Source: Lates calcarifer
Taxonomy: Eukaryota; Chordata; Actinopteri; Centropomidae
Reading direction: 5' to 3'
Assembly: GCF_001640805.2 (NCBI RefSeq)
Contig: NC_066838.1
Span: 22,193,928 to 22,257,927, forward strand
DNA length: 64,000 nucleotides
Part shown: in pieces, positions 1-10,746 of the stretch
Numbering within the stretch: position 1 is the stretch's first letter
Layout: each line of letters begins with the position of its first letter
The notes under the pieces: model-generated
Told to the model about the DNA's origin: nothing
The model's input: only the letters and a program-made list of their open reading frames with translations
The model's database searches: none
Made by a program: the position numbers and the translations under genes

Positions 1-1956
1 ATGTAGGCGAGGCTTTGCTCACTCCCCGGCATCAAAGTGAGGACTGCCCATCACTCTGAGTTCAGACTTGAATGTGACTTACATAATAGCTTTTTTGTGG
101 AGGCAGCCTTGTAGAACACCGTGCTGCCTTCAAAAAAAAAAAAAAAAAACCCTCAAACCTGCCCAGACTTGAGGGTGCATGCTGTCATACAGCAGTCACA
201 CTGCCTTTATGGTGTAAGTGTTTGCTCGTATCAGGGAGTCTCGCCTGGTTCGCCCACATATCTATCCACAACTGAAAATGAAACAACATTAAATGTCACA
301 TTTTTCAGTTATTCAATCTGAAATGCAATCAAATAGTGTCCTCCACTATCTGGGTCAATAATTCACGTATCCAAGGTTTTCAAAAAGAACGAAAAAAAAA
401 TATATGATTATGTTTGTTAACGTGGATTATCTTCTGAATATGAATGGATGAGGCTGCACTAAGGCAAATTCTAATCACCTCTATGACATGATAATAAAGT
501 ACTGACTGAGTTTACCTACAAAAGCCAAAGTCATAGTCATTAATGCAGGATTCAGTCAAACTCAGGCGATGATATAATGAAGGAAGTGATAGCTAAATGA
601 AATACATGACTGCTGTATTTGGAGAAGTGAAATAGTCTGTAAACAAAAGGTATTCATGCCATTTCTCGGATCGGTTATGCTGTATATCACAACTTAACAT
701 TTCTAAACTGGACCACAGATCACACTTTGAGCTAAACTCTAGTTCATTTACAGCCTCTAGCCTCTGATGTAAACGTTAACAATGGGACAATTGACCTGGC
801 TACAGTATTGATCGTCTGTGCCTGAAAACTCCCTTGCAGCTAGAAGCAAATGAATACCACTGAGACTCTCCAGCTTTGAAATGACCTGCCCGTAATGAAC
901 ACGCAGCTCGGCCAGAAAAGTGTTACCTGGAAGTAAAGTGGTGCAGAATCTGAGAGCTCAGGCAAAAAGACTCTAAGTAAGTATCAAGACTTTACTGTAT
1001 GTTTTGTTTTTCCAGTTACCAGGGCTGAAAGTCACACTCACCACCAAACGATGGTGAGAGCAGTGCTTTGAGTAAACAATGATCAGACAGCAGTGATAGT
1101 GCCCACCAACGCCCACAATCATCTCCCTCATACCATGGGAGGATTTTGCTATCCCAGAATCAACACAAACACAGTGAAAACCCTCTGGGGTGGTAAATAC
1201 CTACTCTGAGGTTTCACTGTCCCCGATGGTATAGCACCATATCCTGCAACACACATAACCTCAGGTGGGAGTCACTCAGATGAGATGCTATCAAACAGAG
1301 AGACAATAATACTACAAATCTGTCAGCCCAATGTACTAGTGGGGTATTAAGTTGTACCATGTCTTGGCAAGTTGAAGTAAAACATATAGTGGAGACCTTT
1401 ACAGCAAAGCATCTTGAGACATGACACCTCAATAGTAAAAAAATACCGCTGAATGCTCACCAGTCTCTACGCTGACAGATGAATTGCACAATTCTCTAAA
1501 TAGCCCAGACTGAGAGGAGGGTTCCCCCTGAAGCTGGCAACTTAAACAGCCTCATACTAACATTCATCAGACACTGCAAAGGCAACTGACATGATGCATG
1601 TTTGTGAGGACTGAAAAGAAGGCAGAGGACCGTGCATTAAAATGCAATAGGTCTACCCTGTTGGTTGTTATTCGGCTGAGTGAATTACTCTGTTATTAAC
1701 ACACGACTATCCACAGCTCTACTCGCTCTTGAAAAAAAAATCACATGCACAGAGCTGAAAGCTGTCAGTTACCAGATGCGTCTCCTTGGATTTTAATCCA
1801 ATTCTTGACAGCAGCGCAAAAACAACGTGCGACAATGATCCCCTCCGTATCTGACTGCCGTTTATCTGCAGCTGAACGCCGTTCAGAGCTGCACTGAAAC
1901 TTCAATCAATACGACGAGTCTGGACGCTTTACTGTTTGTTTGTGCGAGTCGTTTAC
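1..1956. other. non-coding stretch, probably intron or intergenic
   Basis: I see no exon with a recognisable protein and flanking splice sites on either strand. The ORFs here are short and look random. Poly-A runs occur at about 130-149 and 1732-1740. If the candidate first exon at 1957-2110 is real, this stretch is the start of intron 1 of a minus-strand gene whose coding part lies off the left edge. Confidence 0.5.
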
Positions 1957-2110
1957 CTTTCGGTCGCCACTCCGTAGTTGGTCTCGGTTGAAATCGTCGT
2001 GGTGCAGCACAACAGCCGGTCAAAATCCTGTGTTTGGGGGCGAAGCAAAGTGGCCGTTAACTTTAAATGGAGGCTGGAGGTCGGCGGAGTGGCAGCAGTG
2101 AACTAGTGCA
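1957..2110 (-). promoter_or_regulatory. candidate CpG promoter and 5' non-coding first exon of an off-window gene
   Basis: This is a locally GC- and CpG-rich patch in AT-rich surroundings. Read on the minus strand, it ends in a good splice donor (GAAAG then GTAAAC, with the GT at 1956-1955). I find no ATG in the putative exon on that strand, so it would be 5' UTR. In human the neighbour on this side of RNF41 is SMARCC2, also on the minus strand. However, the expected SMARCC2 N-terminal coding sequence is not visible, so the gene is left unnamed. Confidence 0.35.
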
Positions 2111-2379
2111 GAGCAGAGACTGAGTGAGCGGATCCCTCCTGTCAAGCACCGCCTCAGCTGCTCTGCGCCCTCTGCTAACCAATACACACCCGGTACACCA
2201 ACTGCAAAGTTATAAAGAGTTGCTCATTAGATTTATGCAAATGTTACATGATGTTGTGCAGTTATCATACTGCTCTTTAATAGAAAATCAATGCAATACA
2301 CCCTACAAGCTCCATTTTCAGGGTAATGCTTTTAACAATTGTAGTAAAACCATTATCACTGTTTCTATGGGTCCCTGAG

Positions 2380-3561
2380 GTAAGTAGTAACCACATCTTT
2401 TACTGAAGTAAAAGAAGCAATAACACAGGGTAGAAATAGTTGTTGTCAGTAAAAGGCATATGTTCAAAGCTTTACTTGAGTAAAAGCACGAAACTATTAC
2501 CATCAAAATATACTTAAGACACCAAAAGTAAAAGTACTCATTATGCAGAATGGCTCATTTCGATTACTGATGCATTCATTGCAGCTGGTAAAGGGGGATC
2601 TTGACTTGTGTAGCTTGTGAATTTCCCCCCGGGAATAGTTTTATCTTGTCTTAAACTGTAGGTCATTAGGTATTATGTCCTATATGCAAGGCTAGGCTAC
2701 ATGACTAACATGCTAGCATGCTAAGATGATAAAATAAGAACCAATGATAACCTTAAACACTACAATACAATTACACCAACACATACAGCAGAATCTTACA
2801 AACTAACATACACTAACTCGTAACAAAAATGAGACAAAAAGCCTTGCAAAGATAATGCTAGCTTACTTAATGCGGAGTTTTGGTAGTTTAACTAATTATA
2901 GATCCACCTGTCCCGAATTGGCGGAGGACGCTTCACTCACTCCTCCATTATTATCTTATATCTGGATACCTTGGCGTGGGTGTATTTTCCTGTTTATGGC
3001 CAGCTGCCATATACTGGGGAAAAATAAATTAACAGAAATAATATATTTGAAAGAAGTTACTGGTTAAGGTTATCCGCTTAGTAAAGTTGGTTTTAGCTGT
3101 TTTTTTTCACAAGTGAGTCAACAAGTGCTGTGAATACTGTTGCTATGGTTATCGACAGTTTTAACGTGCGTTGCGCATTGATTCAGAAGGTCGTTAGGCT
3201 GGTGATGTTTAACGGATGTCAATCTGAAACTAGAATTTCGTGATAAATGTGTAAGTTATGTGTAAGTAAATTTGAGGTAGTTGTACTAGAGCTCTACAGT
3301 AAATAAGATAGCTTATTATCTAAGTGAGGATTATTGTGGGTTATTATGGGTTCATATATTACTAGCTTGTGGCATGTTATCAACAACAGTAAATGCTAAT
3401 TACACATGAATGCAATAAATTACCTAATAAAATAATAGCATAACTCTAATTTACTTAAGTATATCTTGTGAATAATACATAAATGTACTCAGACTTCCAC
3501 TTCAGAGTATTTTTACTGTTATTGCAACATTTACTCAAGGATGTGTTCTTCCTCCACCACT
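2380..3561. mobile_element. degenerate non-autonomous hAT-like DNA transposon
   Basis: The left part has the repeated ACTTGAGTAAAAGCA / AGTAAAAGTACTCATTATGC theme of a very common teleost interspersed repeat. The right part ends with TTTACTCAAGG and TTCTTCCTCCACCACT (to 3561), which is the terminal sequence of the same family in inverted orientation. The middle (about 2600-3400) is unrelated filler with no transposase reading frame. Family naming rests on recalled consensus; the boundaries are approximate, especially the left one. Confidence 0.6.
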
Positions 3562-4223
3562 ACATACAGGCCTTGAATATTTCAATCAATGTTTTGTTGT
3601 AGAAATGTTTTTGAGTCATTCCATGTTAAAATATATTGCTAAACACATCTGTAACATCTTTGTGAATATGAAGACTGTGAATATGAAGACTGTGGTACGT
3701 CTCGTACCAACCGACCACATCACATAATGATGAGTGTAGACAATAACAGAGCCACAACATTTGGTAAAGCACATGATTTCACATTCCAGTGACCACAATG
3801 GTGAGGGATTAGTCTCCACAATGAGGAAGAGGCTGGCAAGAGAGGATAACAGACATGGAAAACATGTGGGTGTCTGGGTTAGACGGTGAAAAGCAGAGTG
3901 AGTCAGGTTAGAGCAGTCAGATCTTCCTCTCTGTGAGTTTTGTGGTTAAACTTTCCTTTTCATTTTCTTAACCTGGAACAACAGCATTGTCATCCCACAT
4001 CTCCTCCCCACTGCCCTGATTTCTCAAAAGCACCAATCATTTTATCTCTGAAGTCTTTGCATAATGTATTCAGCTGATGTGCCCTTAAGAAATGACACTC
4101 CCTGCAGATCTCTGATGACATGGTGTGGTAAAATAAGGAACTGCATTTCTTCCTAATTGAGGTGCTAAATTTAAAATCATGTTATCCCAGTGAGAAAATG
4201 CGTTTTGGGATGACGATTGACAT
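3562..4223. other. intergenic spacer with a short tandem duplication
   Basis: No gene is seen. The only internal structure noted is a 15-bp unit (GAATATGAAGACTGT) occurring twice in tandem at about 3664-3694. It lies downstream of the proposed rnf41 transcript end and downstream of the hAT-like element. Confidence 0.5.
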
Positions 4224-5402
4224 TTTATTACTTTCTTGTCTGTACAACACAGTACATAAAAGACACAAAACAAATAAAAACATTAACAGGGGAAATAATA
4301 AGGGGCACAATTCAAACTGATCTGTTTACTGCACTTGTGTAGGCTTTTCTACCAGACGTCTGGCGTCTTGTTTGTCTTACTACAGCAATAAGTGACTAAT
4401 GGTGAAACATTTTACTGCTCAAAAGTCGTAAGAGTGACTTCACATATATTTTTTACAATCTCTCAAGCTGTGGTTCTTAGTGAAATGTCTGTGAACAGAT
4501 GTTTGCTAACTGTGAAGAATGAGAAAGATCAATTACCATTATGTGGATAGATACCATTATGATTTGTCAAATAAAACTCATTATACATAGGTACATCCTT
4601 AATGTTAAAATTTCAATTTAAAAATTCAACTGGACCCAACATACAGACTATATATACAACTGAGGCAACAATGAAAACACAAAATCAATTTTTCTTCCTG
4701 CAATGAACTTCAAATGCACCGAAAAAGGCAGATTTCCATACAACAAATGGTAACATCTTCAAGCATGTTTGTGTAAAAGGCAACACAATAAATAAAACAA
4801 ATGGCACAGAGGGTTTGGACAATCTAAACTGAGAAGCACAATGTCTTGTGAAATATTCACAGGAAACTAAATACTAAAAAAGCAAGCATAAAAAAAAAAA
4901 ATCTTCCAAGTCAACGTCCCTGCAGACAGTAACACAGGCTGATTAAACAGAACTGAGGAAAAACAAAAAGATCACAATCTAATTACAGTAATGGGAATAA
5001 GAGAATGACATTTATAATTCAATATAGTATTTGTATTTACAAGCTTTTATACAACTGAGGACATTAAATGGGGGTTCAAGCTTATTACTAGATTAGGACA
5101 CTGAGCAGAACAATCAGATCATATAATGCACTAAATATAAACCTTGTAAACATCACATCTCACCTTTTATCTTAGATATCAGTCAGATTAAGTTTCTATT
5201 TGCCAGGTTCATAATGTATTTGTCCTTACTTTAAGGCATAGGTATGAAGTTTAGGAGTGAGCCTCTTATAAGATTTTATTTTAAATAAGCCAGATTTATT
5301 CAGAGGGTTTCACTCTTAACAAGGAAAAACCCACTCGTCACAGCAAACCCCCAAAGCAAAACGTCCCCACTTGTCTCTGGATCAGCTCAGCTAGATGTAC
5401 AG
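4224..5402 (-). other. rnf41: probable rnf41 3' UTR with polyadenylation signal
   Basis: This AT-rich non-coding sequence lies directly downstream of the rnf41 stop codon. On the minus strand, AATAAA signals lie at 4229-4224 (about 1.2 kb past the stop) and at two proximal sites near 5300 and 5280. The distal one is taken as the UTR end. The choice between them is inference; transcript data would decide. Confidence 0.4.
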
Positions 5403-7495
5403 TTATAAGATCTCCTCCACGCCATGAGCAAAGATCATGACCAGGCCAGGCTCCAGGATCATATCCTCCCCCATATGCTGATTCTCACAGGCCATCACCA
5501 CCACTGCCTGCTTGCCAGGGATACGCTTGGCAACGTAGTTCTCATAGTAGCGCCTGTTCATCTGCCGCGTCTCGAGAGTGGCCAGTCCCTGCGGCCAGTT
5601 ACGCTCGTGGGCGTTCTCGATCAGGTCGTTTACAATCGAGAGAGGACAGCCGCTGTCGATGAGGGAGCGTTTGATGACTGCCTGGAGCACGGCGTCGGGA
5701 GTGGAGATCATGCCGCCCCAGCGTGTCACCCTGGCAGGCTGCATGGAGTTCACCCACCTGACGAGAACATAAAAGTAAAATTAGCGACTGAGCTGCAGCT
5801 CCCTGACAAAACTGATCTTAGAATATAAACAGGGAGAGAAGAGCGTTCACTTACTCCAAGATCTCATTGTACTCTATACTCTCCTCCAGGTTTTGCAGGT
5901 TTGGGTTAGCACTGCGGATCGCTCTCATGTAGGCTTTCAGCAGCTGAATGTCTCGCTTCTGGAAATTAAAAGCACCATCTTCGGTGACTGATCTCTAAGG
6001 TCTCCATAACTCACTTTTATTGGATTTCCAACAAATGCTGATAATCAACTCTTTCAGCTAGTGCAAATTACAATTGGCTATTACAAATATATATAATGTA
6101 TAAGGTACTGGGGTTTATAGGTCTCAAGACTGAGTTCAACTATGGTGCTGAAAATAACAAAGACTCAATGGACTAAGGTGTGATTCTGAATCTTTTTTTT
6201 TTTTTTTGTCAAATTACAATAATTTTTTTGTCCAAATATATACTTAATCAGTACTCCTCTTAGAAATATGCTCATCACAGAAGCAATAACATGTACAAAT
6301 CAAACAGAGCAAATGAATCCACATTAACTTGTACCATAACAACATATCACATTCAAACCCAGTCAGGCAAAAATTGTACAAAGACTAATAATAATCTGTA
6401 CCCAAATATTTTGAGCTCTCTATAATCCCAGATCCCAAAAAGAATTTTAGTGACTGAATTAGAGTGTATTATATTAACTACTCAGTAGAAAACTCAGTGG
6501 TCAGTATTAAGTGGTTGCTATGGAAAAATACTTTTTCTAAACTTGTTTCGCAGACATTTGTAAACTACATTTTTCAGGACTGGGTCCATAAAGTATTTAG
6601 TGGTTAATATGTCAACGAGCAGGTGAACGTTCTTACTTGCTCCCCCAGCTGGTGTTTATGCTCTGCCACGGTTTTCTCCAGCTCTGAAATCTTTGTCTGT
6701 TGCTGCTGGACGACGCTCCGCAAATGTTTGATGCAGTTATGGTTGGGCAGCTCATCTTTGGGCATCTCAAGCCTGCAAGAGAAGGAGAGAGAGAATAACA
6801 GGAGAGGAAATGGAGGATTTAGTACCACATCATACAGAAGACAGGTCATAAATTATTGTAAATAACTTATTTACATCATTTTACAGCATAAATATTTAAT
6901 GGTGATTCTTCTTCCTCTTATTATTATTCATTCATTAGGACAGAACTTAGGAACTGGTCAACTGGGTGAAGAGGAATTCATTATAAATGCACCCAACAGT
7001 TGCAAAGCAGTGTAGATTTTCTGCCAAATGGAAGCCACTCACCCACATCCCTCCTCACAGTTGACAGGCCGTTTGGGGTTGTGCTCACAGTCTTTGAGGT
7101 GTGACTGCAGCTGGTCCAGCCGCAGTGTGGCCGTGCAGCCAAAGCTTGCATTGTCACAGCTGATCTGGAGTTTGGACAGCATGTTGCGCATGATGCGGGG
7201 CACAGGCCGGAGGTGAGCTAGCGTCACTACTGTGCGATCAACAGGACAAATCTGCTGCTGGGCGAACCACTGTGTTATACAGGCATTGCAGAAGGCATGC
7301 TCACAGTGTGGAGCCTGAAAAGAAAACAAGAACACAGAAAATTATTGTTATTATTTCTAAAAAAATTCAGGTATAATCAAGGGGATCTTTCAGACGGGGA
7401 CTTGCCTGCACTGGTTCTTCTAGCACTCCACTACATATAGGGCACAGCAGGTCTTCGTCCACCTCCCCTTGGAACCTCGTAACGTCGTACCCCAT
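5403..7495 (-). CDS. rnf41: RNF41/Nrdp1 E3 ubiquitin ligase, complete, 5 coding exons
   Basis: Coding exons in transcript order are 7406-7495, 7043-7314, 6637-6772, 5855-5958 and 5403-5757, joining in frame to 318 codons (human 317). The protein is a cytosolic RING E3 ligase that ubiquitinates ErbB3 and other receptors and is stabilised by USP8 (family knowledge). Visible domains: an N-terminal C3HC3D RING at residues 18-56 (C18, C21, C34, H36, C39, C42, C53, D56, with Asp as last ligand as in Nrdp1); a TRAF/SIAH-type Cys/His zinc-finger stretch at about 78-138; a Gln-rich coiled coil at about 148-170; and a C-terminal USP8-binding domain ending GVEEIL, one residue longer than human. The ATG at 7495 begins MGYDVTRFQG as in orthologues. 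The first coding intron uses a GC donor (CAG then GCAAGT). The gene is intact. Confidence 0.97.
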
Positions 7496-7521
7496 GGTAC
7501 ATCACTGGGACCCACAACCTC
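7496..7521 (-). other. rnf41: rnf41 5' UTR part of the first coding exon
   Basis: This is the leader between the acceptor (TTTCTCAG, AG at 7523-7522) and the start ATG at 7495. The acceptor directly upstream of the start shows that rnf41 has at least one separate non-coding 5' exon. Confidence 0.7.
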
Positions 7522-7614
7522 CTGAGAAACACACATCCAAAACATTTAATTGCAAGATAGAGCTGTAGATCTTTCTCTGTCTCCCACACACACATTTATA
7601 TATTTTAAGTTTAC

Positions 7615-7718
7615 CTCACTCACAAAAGGCCTCAAATGCTTCCATTCAGCTCTTGATGTATTGCTGATGCGTCACATCTGGCAGAAATAATCTGTCTGGT
7701 GAAAGAGACAGACACTCC
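7615..7718 (-). other. rnf41: candidate non-coding 5' exon of rnf41
   Basis: On the minus strand this segment has a strong acceptor (CTTTTTTTGCAG ending at 7719) and a donor GTGAG then GTAAAC at 7614-7613. It lies between the CpG promoter and the first coding exon and contains no continuation of the protein. Human RNF41 also has several alternative 5' UTR exons. It is inferred from splice signals only. Confidence 0.4.
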
Positions 7719-8614
7719 CTGCAAAAAAAGAAAAAAAAGATAATATTCATACCGATTATACTGGTTGGATTACGGTTCGACTGATCTTATGCTATGTATA
7801 GCCAAATCATGAATACAACATGGATGCAGCTTATGCACAGACATATCTGAATGAGGACAGTTTTATCATAATCAGACACAAACGACTCTTTACTATGATG
7901 CCTCTATAAAAAGGATTAAATCACTAGAGATCTGCTATCCAATCAACACATCTTGTCACATTATTTAATCAATAAAAGCTGTAAATGCACAATGACTCAA
8001 GGAACCTGAGCACACATCCATATTCATACACATCCGAGAGCCCACGAGCGATGTCCTTGATCCCTAACGCTGTGTGGGGTTTAAACGTTATCCTCGATAT
8101 GAGAAGCTGCAGCAGCTACTAGCTCTCACATCTGAATAGAGGATCCTGTTGTCCCAGCTGACTGGTGGCTGACCTAATTTCAGTGGAAGCAGCACATACC
8201 GGTCTGGAGGCGATTTACAGATCCTTTCCCCCCCGCATCGCACTCAGCATGCCTTGCACACAAGCTAACCCTCCATGGTAACGCTATGGCTACGTGTATG
8301 ATCTTATTTCCCTGTTAACACTACACCAGATCGCAGTGCCTTTGGGTTTATGACGAGCTTAGCTGTTGCCACCTTGAATAAACAACCCAGTGTCTGGATC
8401 CAGGTATAAATATAGCTTGTTCGTCATGAATTAAAGGTGGCTAACGCTTGCTAACTAGCTAGCCCTGTTAGCGTCCACGGCACCGTTGGTTTCCTCTGGA
8501 TATTAGCTACCGAGCTAACCAGACAGAGCTTAGTCTGGGCAGACTACACAGAGAAATAGTTGTTTACAGTCACCCACGTTAGAAGAAAACACCACAACGG
8601 ACGGATATACTCAC

Positions 8615-8760
8615 TTGGGCATGTAGTAAAACAGGTCCCAATCACGACGTTTATGTATTTACGGACGTCCTACTGTATCTAGTAGCTCGTTAGCCACGTC
8701 CTGTGCTACATCCTACGCTTCTGCGTCGTTTCTACGCAGGCGGGCGGGGACGTCATGACG
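8615..8760 (-). promoter_or_regulatory. rnf41: rnf41 CpG promoter and first non-coding exon
   Basis: A CpG-rich block (about 8640-8760) precedes a minus-strand donor, CCCAA then GTGAGT, at 8614-8613. This fits a transcription start near 8700-8740 and exon 1 ending at 8615. Just inside intron 1 (8437-8520) is a cluster of GCTAAC/GTTAGC words like those near the coq10a and cs starts. Confidence 0.5.
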
Positions 8761-8807
8761 TACTCAGAGAGCTTTGAATTGGTCCATCTCTCTTATTTAT
8801 CTAATTT

Positions 8808-9035
8808 TCTGCTACTTAGTACTTCGACTAAACTACATTTCAGAGGCAAATATCGTACCATTTACTCCACTGTTTGATAACTTTACTCTCTAACTGTGGT
8901 CTTATAATATAATATATATTAAAGATGATGAGTACTTTCACTTTAAGTACATTTTGCTGATAATACTGTAGCACAAGAATTTTAAATGCATGACCTTTTC
9001 TTGAAACAGTGTTTCCAATCCAATCTGTATTACTC
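8808..9035. mobile_element. fragment of the hAT-like repeat family
   Basis: It contains ATTTACTCCACTGTTTGATAAC-type and GAGTACTTTCACTTTAAG, then TACATTTTGCTGATAATACT, characteristic of the internal and terminal parts of the same teleost repeat seen at 2380-3561, in the opposite orientation. It lies upstream of the rnf41 promoter and has no reading frame. Confidence 0.6.
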
Positions 9036-9504
9036 CAAAATGTGCTAACATATTTATTCAAAAGACCAAAATATGATAAACGCAACACTAAAACTAACAA
9101 TAACCAGTGAAATATGAATTTTATGTGTTTATGATATAAAGATTATGTTATACTTGGGCTTATTAGCATGTTTTAGCAAAAAAATTCTAGTCTAACTCCA
9201 TGATGTGTGTATCTAAATGAAATGTGGAATTGATTGATATTTTTCATGAAATTCTCATGTTCTTTATTCATTCAGTCATTTGCAACACATCAGGTGTGTC
9301 TCACCACATGTCTCTTTCTCAGCCCTGCACAGTTGCAGTGCTCCATTTGTGACAGAAGGTAAACAGGAAGGAAATGAACGGCAGTCGGCGTGCAGAGAGA
9401 AAGTGTGCTGTGTGCAGAGTGTGTGAGGATACAGTTGAACAGGAGGAGGAACAGGTTGAAGACATGAGTCAATACCAGTGTGACTGCACGTTCCAACTCA
9501 AGTT

Positions 9505-9715
9505 TATCTTACTTCATACTTTTTATTTAATTTCAGAAAGAAATATTTTACTTTTTACTCCACTACATTTGTAGGATTTTGATTTTAAACACAAAACATA
9601 TAACAATTTATAAAATATGAAGCATTGTTACAGATTAAACAACTTGTATGAGCATTTTTTAAAATTGTAGTATTTCTACTTTTAATAGAGTAAAAGATAT
9701 GAATACTTCTTCACC
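9505..9715. mobile_element. second fragment of the hAT-like repeat family
   Basis: The sequence runs from CTTTTTACTCCACTACATTT, through GAAGCATTGTTACAGATTAA, to AGAGTAAAAGATATGAATAC TTCTTCACC. These are the left and right portions of the same family, truncated and decayed. It is close to the 8808-9035 fragment and may be part of one disrupted insertion. Confidence 0.55.
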
Positions 9716-10357
9716 AGCTGCTCTTAACAAACCATGTTGTGTTAAGGTGGTGGTAGTGTTTGCACATTAATGCACAACTGGTTACGGTGATATTTACTTT
9801 TCTTTATTGTTTAAGCAATTGAATCTTTGTTTTCACTTGCATCTGTATGTAATAACAGTGGTGTTTTGTAAATCTGTGTCAGCTTGTTAATGCTTAAATT
9901 AAAGTATGAATTAATTCAATGTTCTGCATGATCATTTTCAGGTATATTTGAGTATATTTCACTGTTTTCATTCTTTGTTTTCAAATATTACAAGGTATTC
10001 TGACAACACAGCATTGTACTTCACGTTCAAACTGTCCGGGGATAAATAATTTGAAAATGATGATCCTGCTGATTAAAACAAAGAGTTATGGTCTGAAACA
10101 TATCCTGCAGCACAACTAAATGAGGATAAAGTGCTGCAAAAAACAATTCAATTTTCTTTGCACCATCAACTCTCTCAGTTCCTCATTTGAGTGAAGTCAA
10201 GAAACAAAACAAGAAAACAAGAAATTCTTTCATTCTTTAACAATTATTAATTTCGTTTTGCTCCAAGCTATACACAACAAACTCAAGATAAAATCATGTG
10301 AATATGAGACCACCAAGAAATGTTAATTAAAAAAAAAAAACCCTGCAGACTCTGGAA
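9716..10357. other. intergenic spacer
   Basis: AT-rich, with no gene or recognisable repeat seen. It separates the proposed ankrd52 polyadenylation site from the rnf41 upstream repeats. Confidence 0.5.
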
Positions 10358-10632
10358 ATATTTAGCAATAGCACTTTATTGAACACAAACAACCCTAAGC
10401 CACAATACTGAATGACAAGACCAATTGGCTGCAGCAAACATTTTATAAAATAGATTCAGGTTTAATGTCACTAAATTGTTTTTTTTTTTTCTTTTAATGT
10501 CAGAAAGACAGATGCAGGTTTTTCCAAAACAGTGAATGATCTTTTACATATTTAACATTTTTGTAACAAATTATCATTCACATGTTCACACAAAGGAATA
10601 ACAAGGCAAAGTGCTTTCAGGATTGCATTGTC

Positions 10633-10663
<31 letters not shown>

Positions 10664-10689
10664 TGAATGGCTTGAGGTTTAGGTGAGAC

Positions 10690-10746
10690 AGTGTGGTGTG
10701 GGGTGGGGTGTGGTGTGGTGTGGGGTGGGGTGGGGTGGTGGGGGAG
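10690..10746. repeat. G-rich GGGGT/GGTGT low-complexity tract
   Basis: The plus strand is a run of TGGGG, TGTGG and GGTGGGG units with several G3-G5 runs, able in principle to form a G-quadruplex. The minus-strand transcript would carry the C-rich complement. A GGGTGGGTAGGGAGGG tail follows to about 10780. Confidence 0.75.

Noticed and set aside
2855..3067. 70-aa ORF inside the hAT-like element
   Set aside because: Not transposase-like; the element appears non-autonomous.
5424..5828. A 134-aa plus-strand ORF over the rnf41 last exon
   Set aside because: Antisense shadow of the highly conserved rnf41 C-terminal exon.
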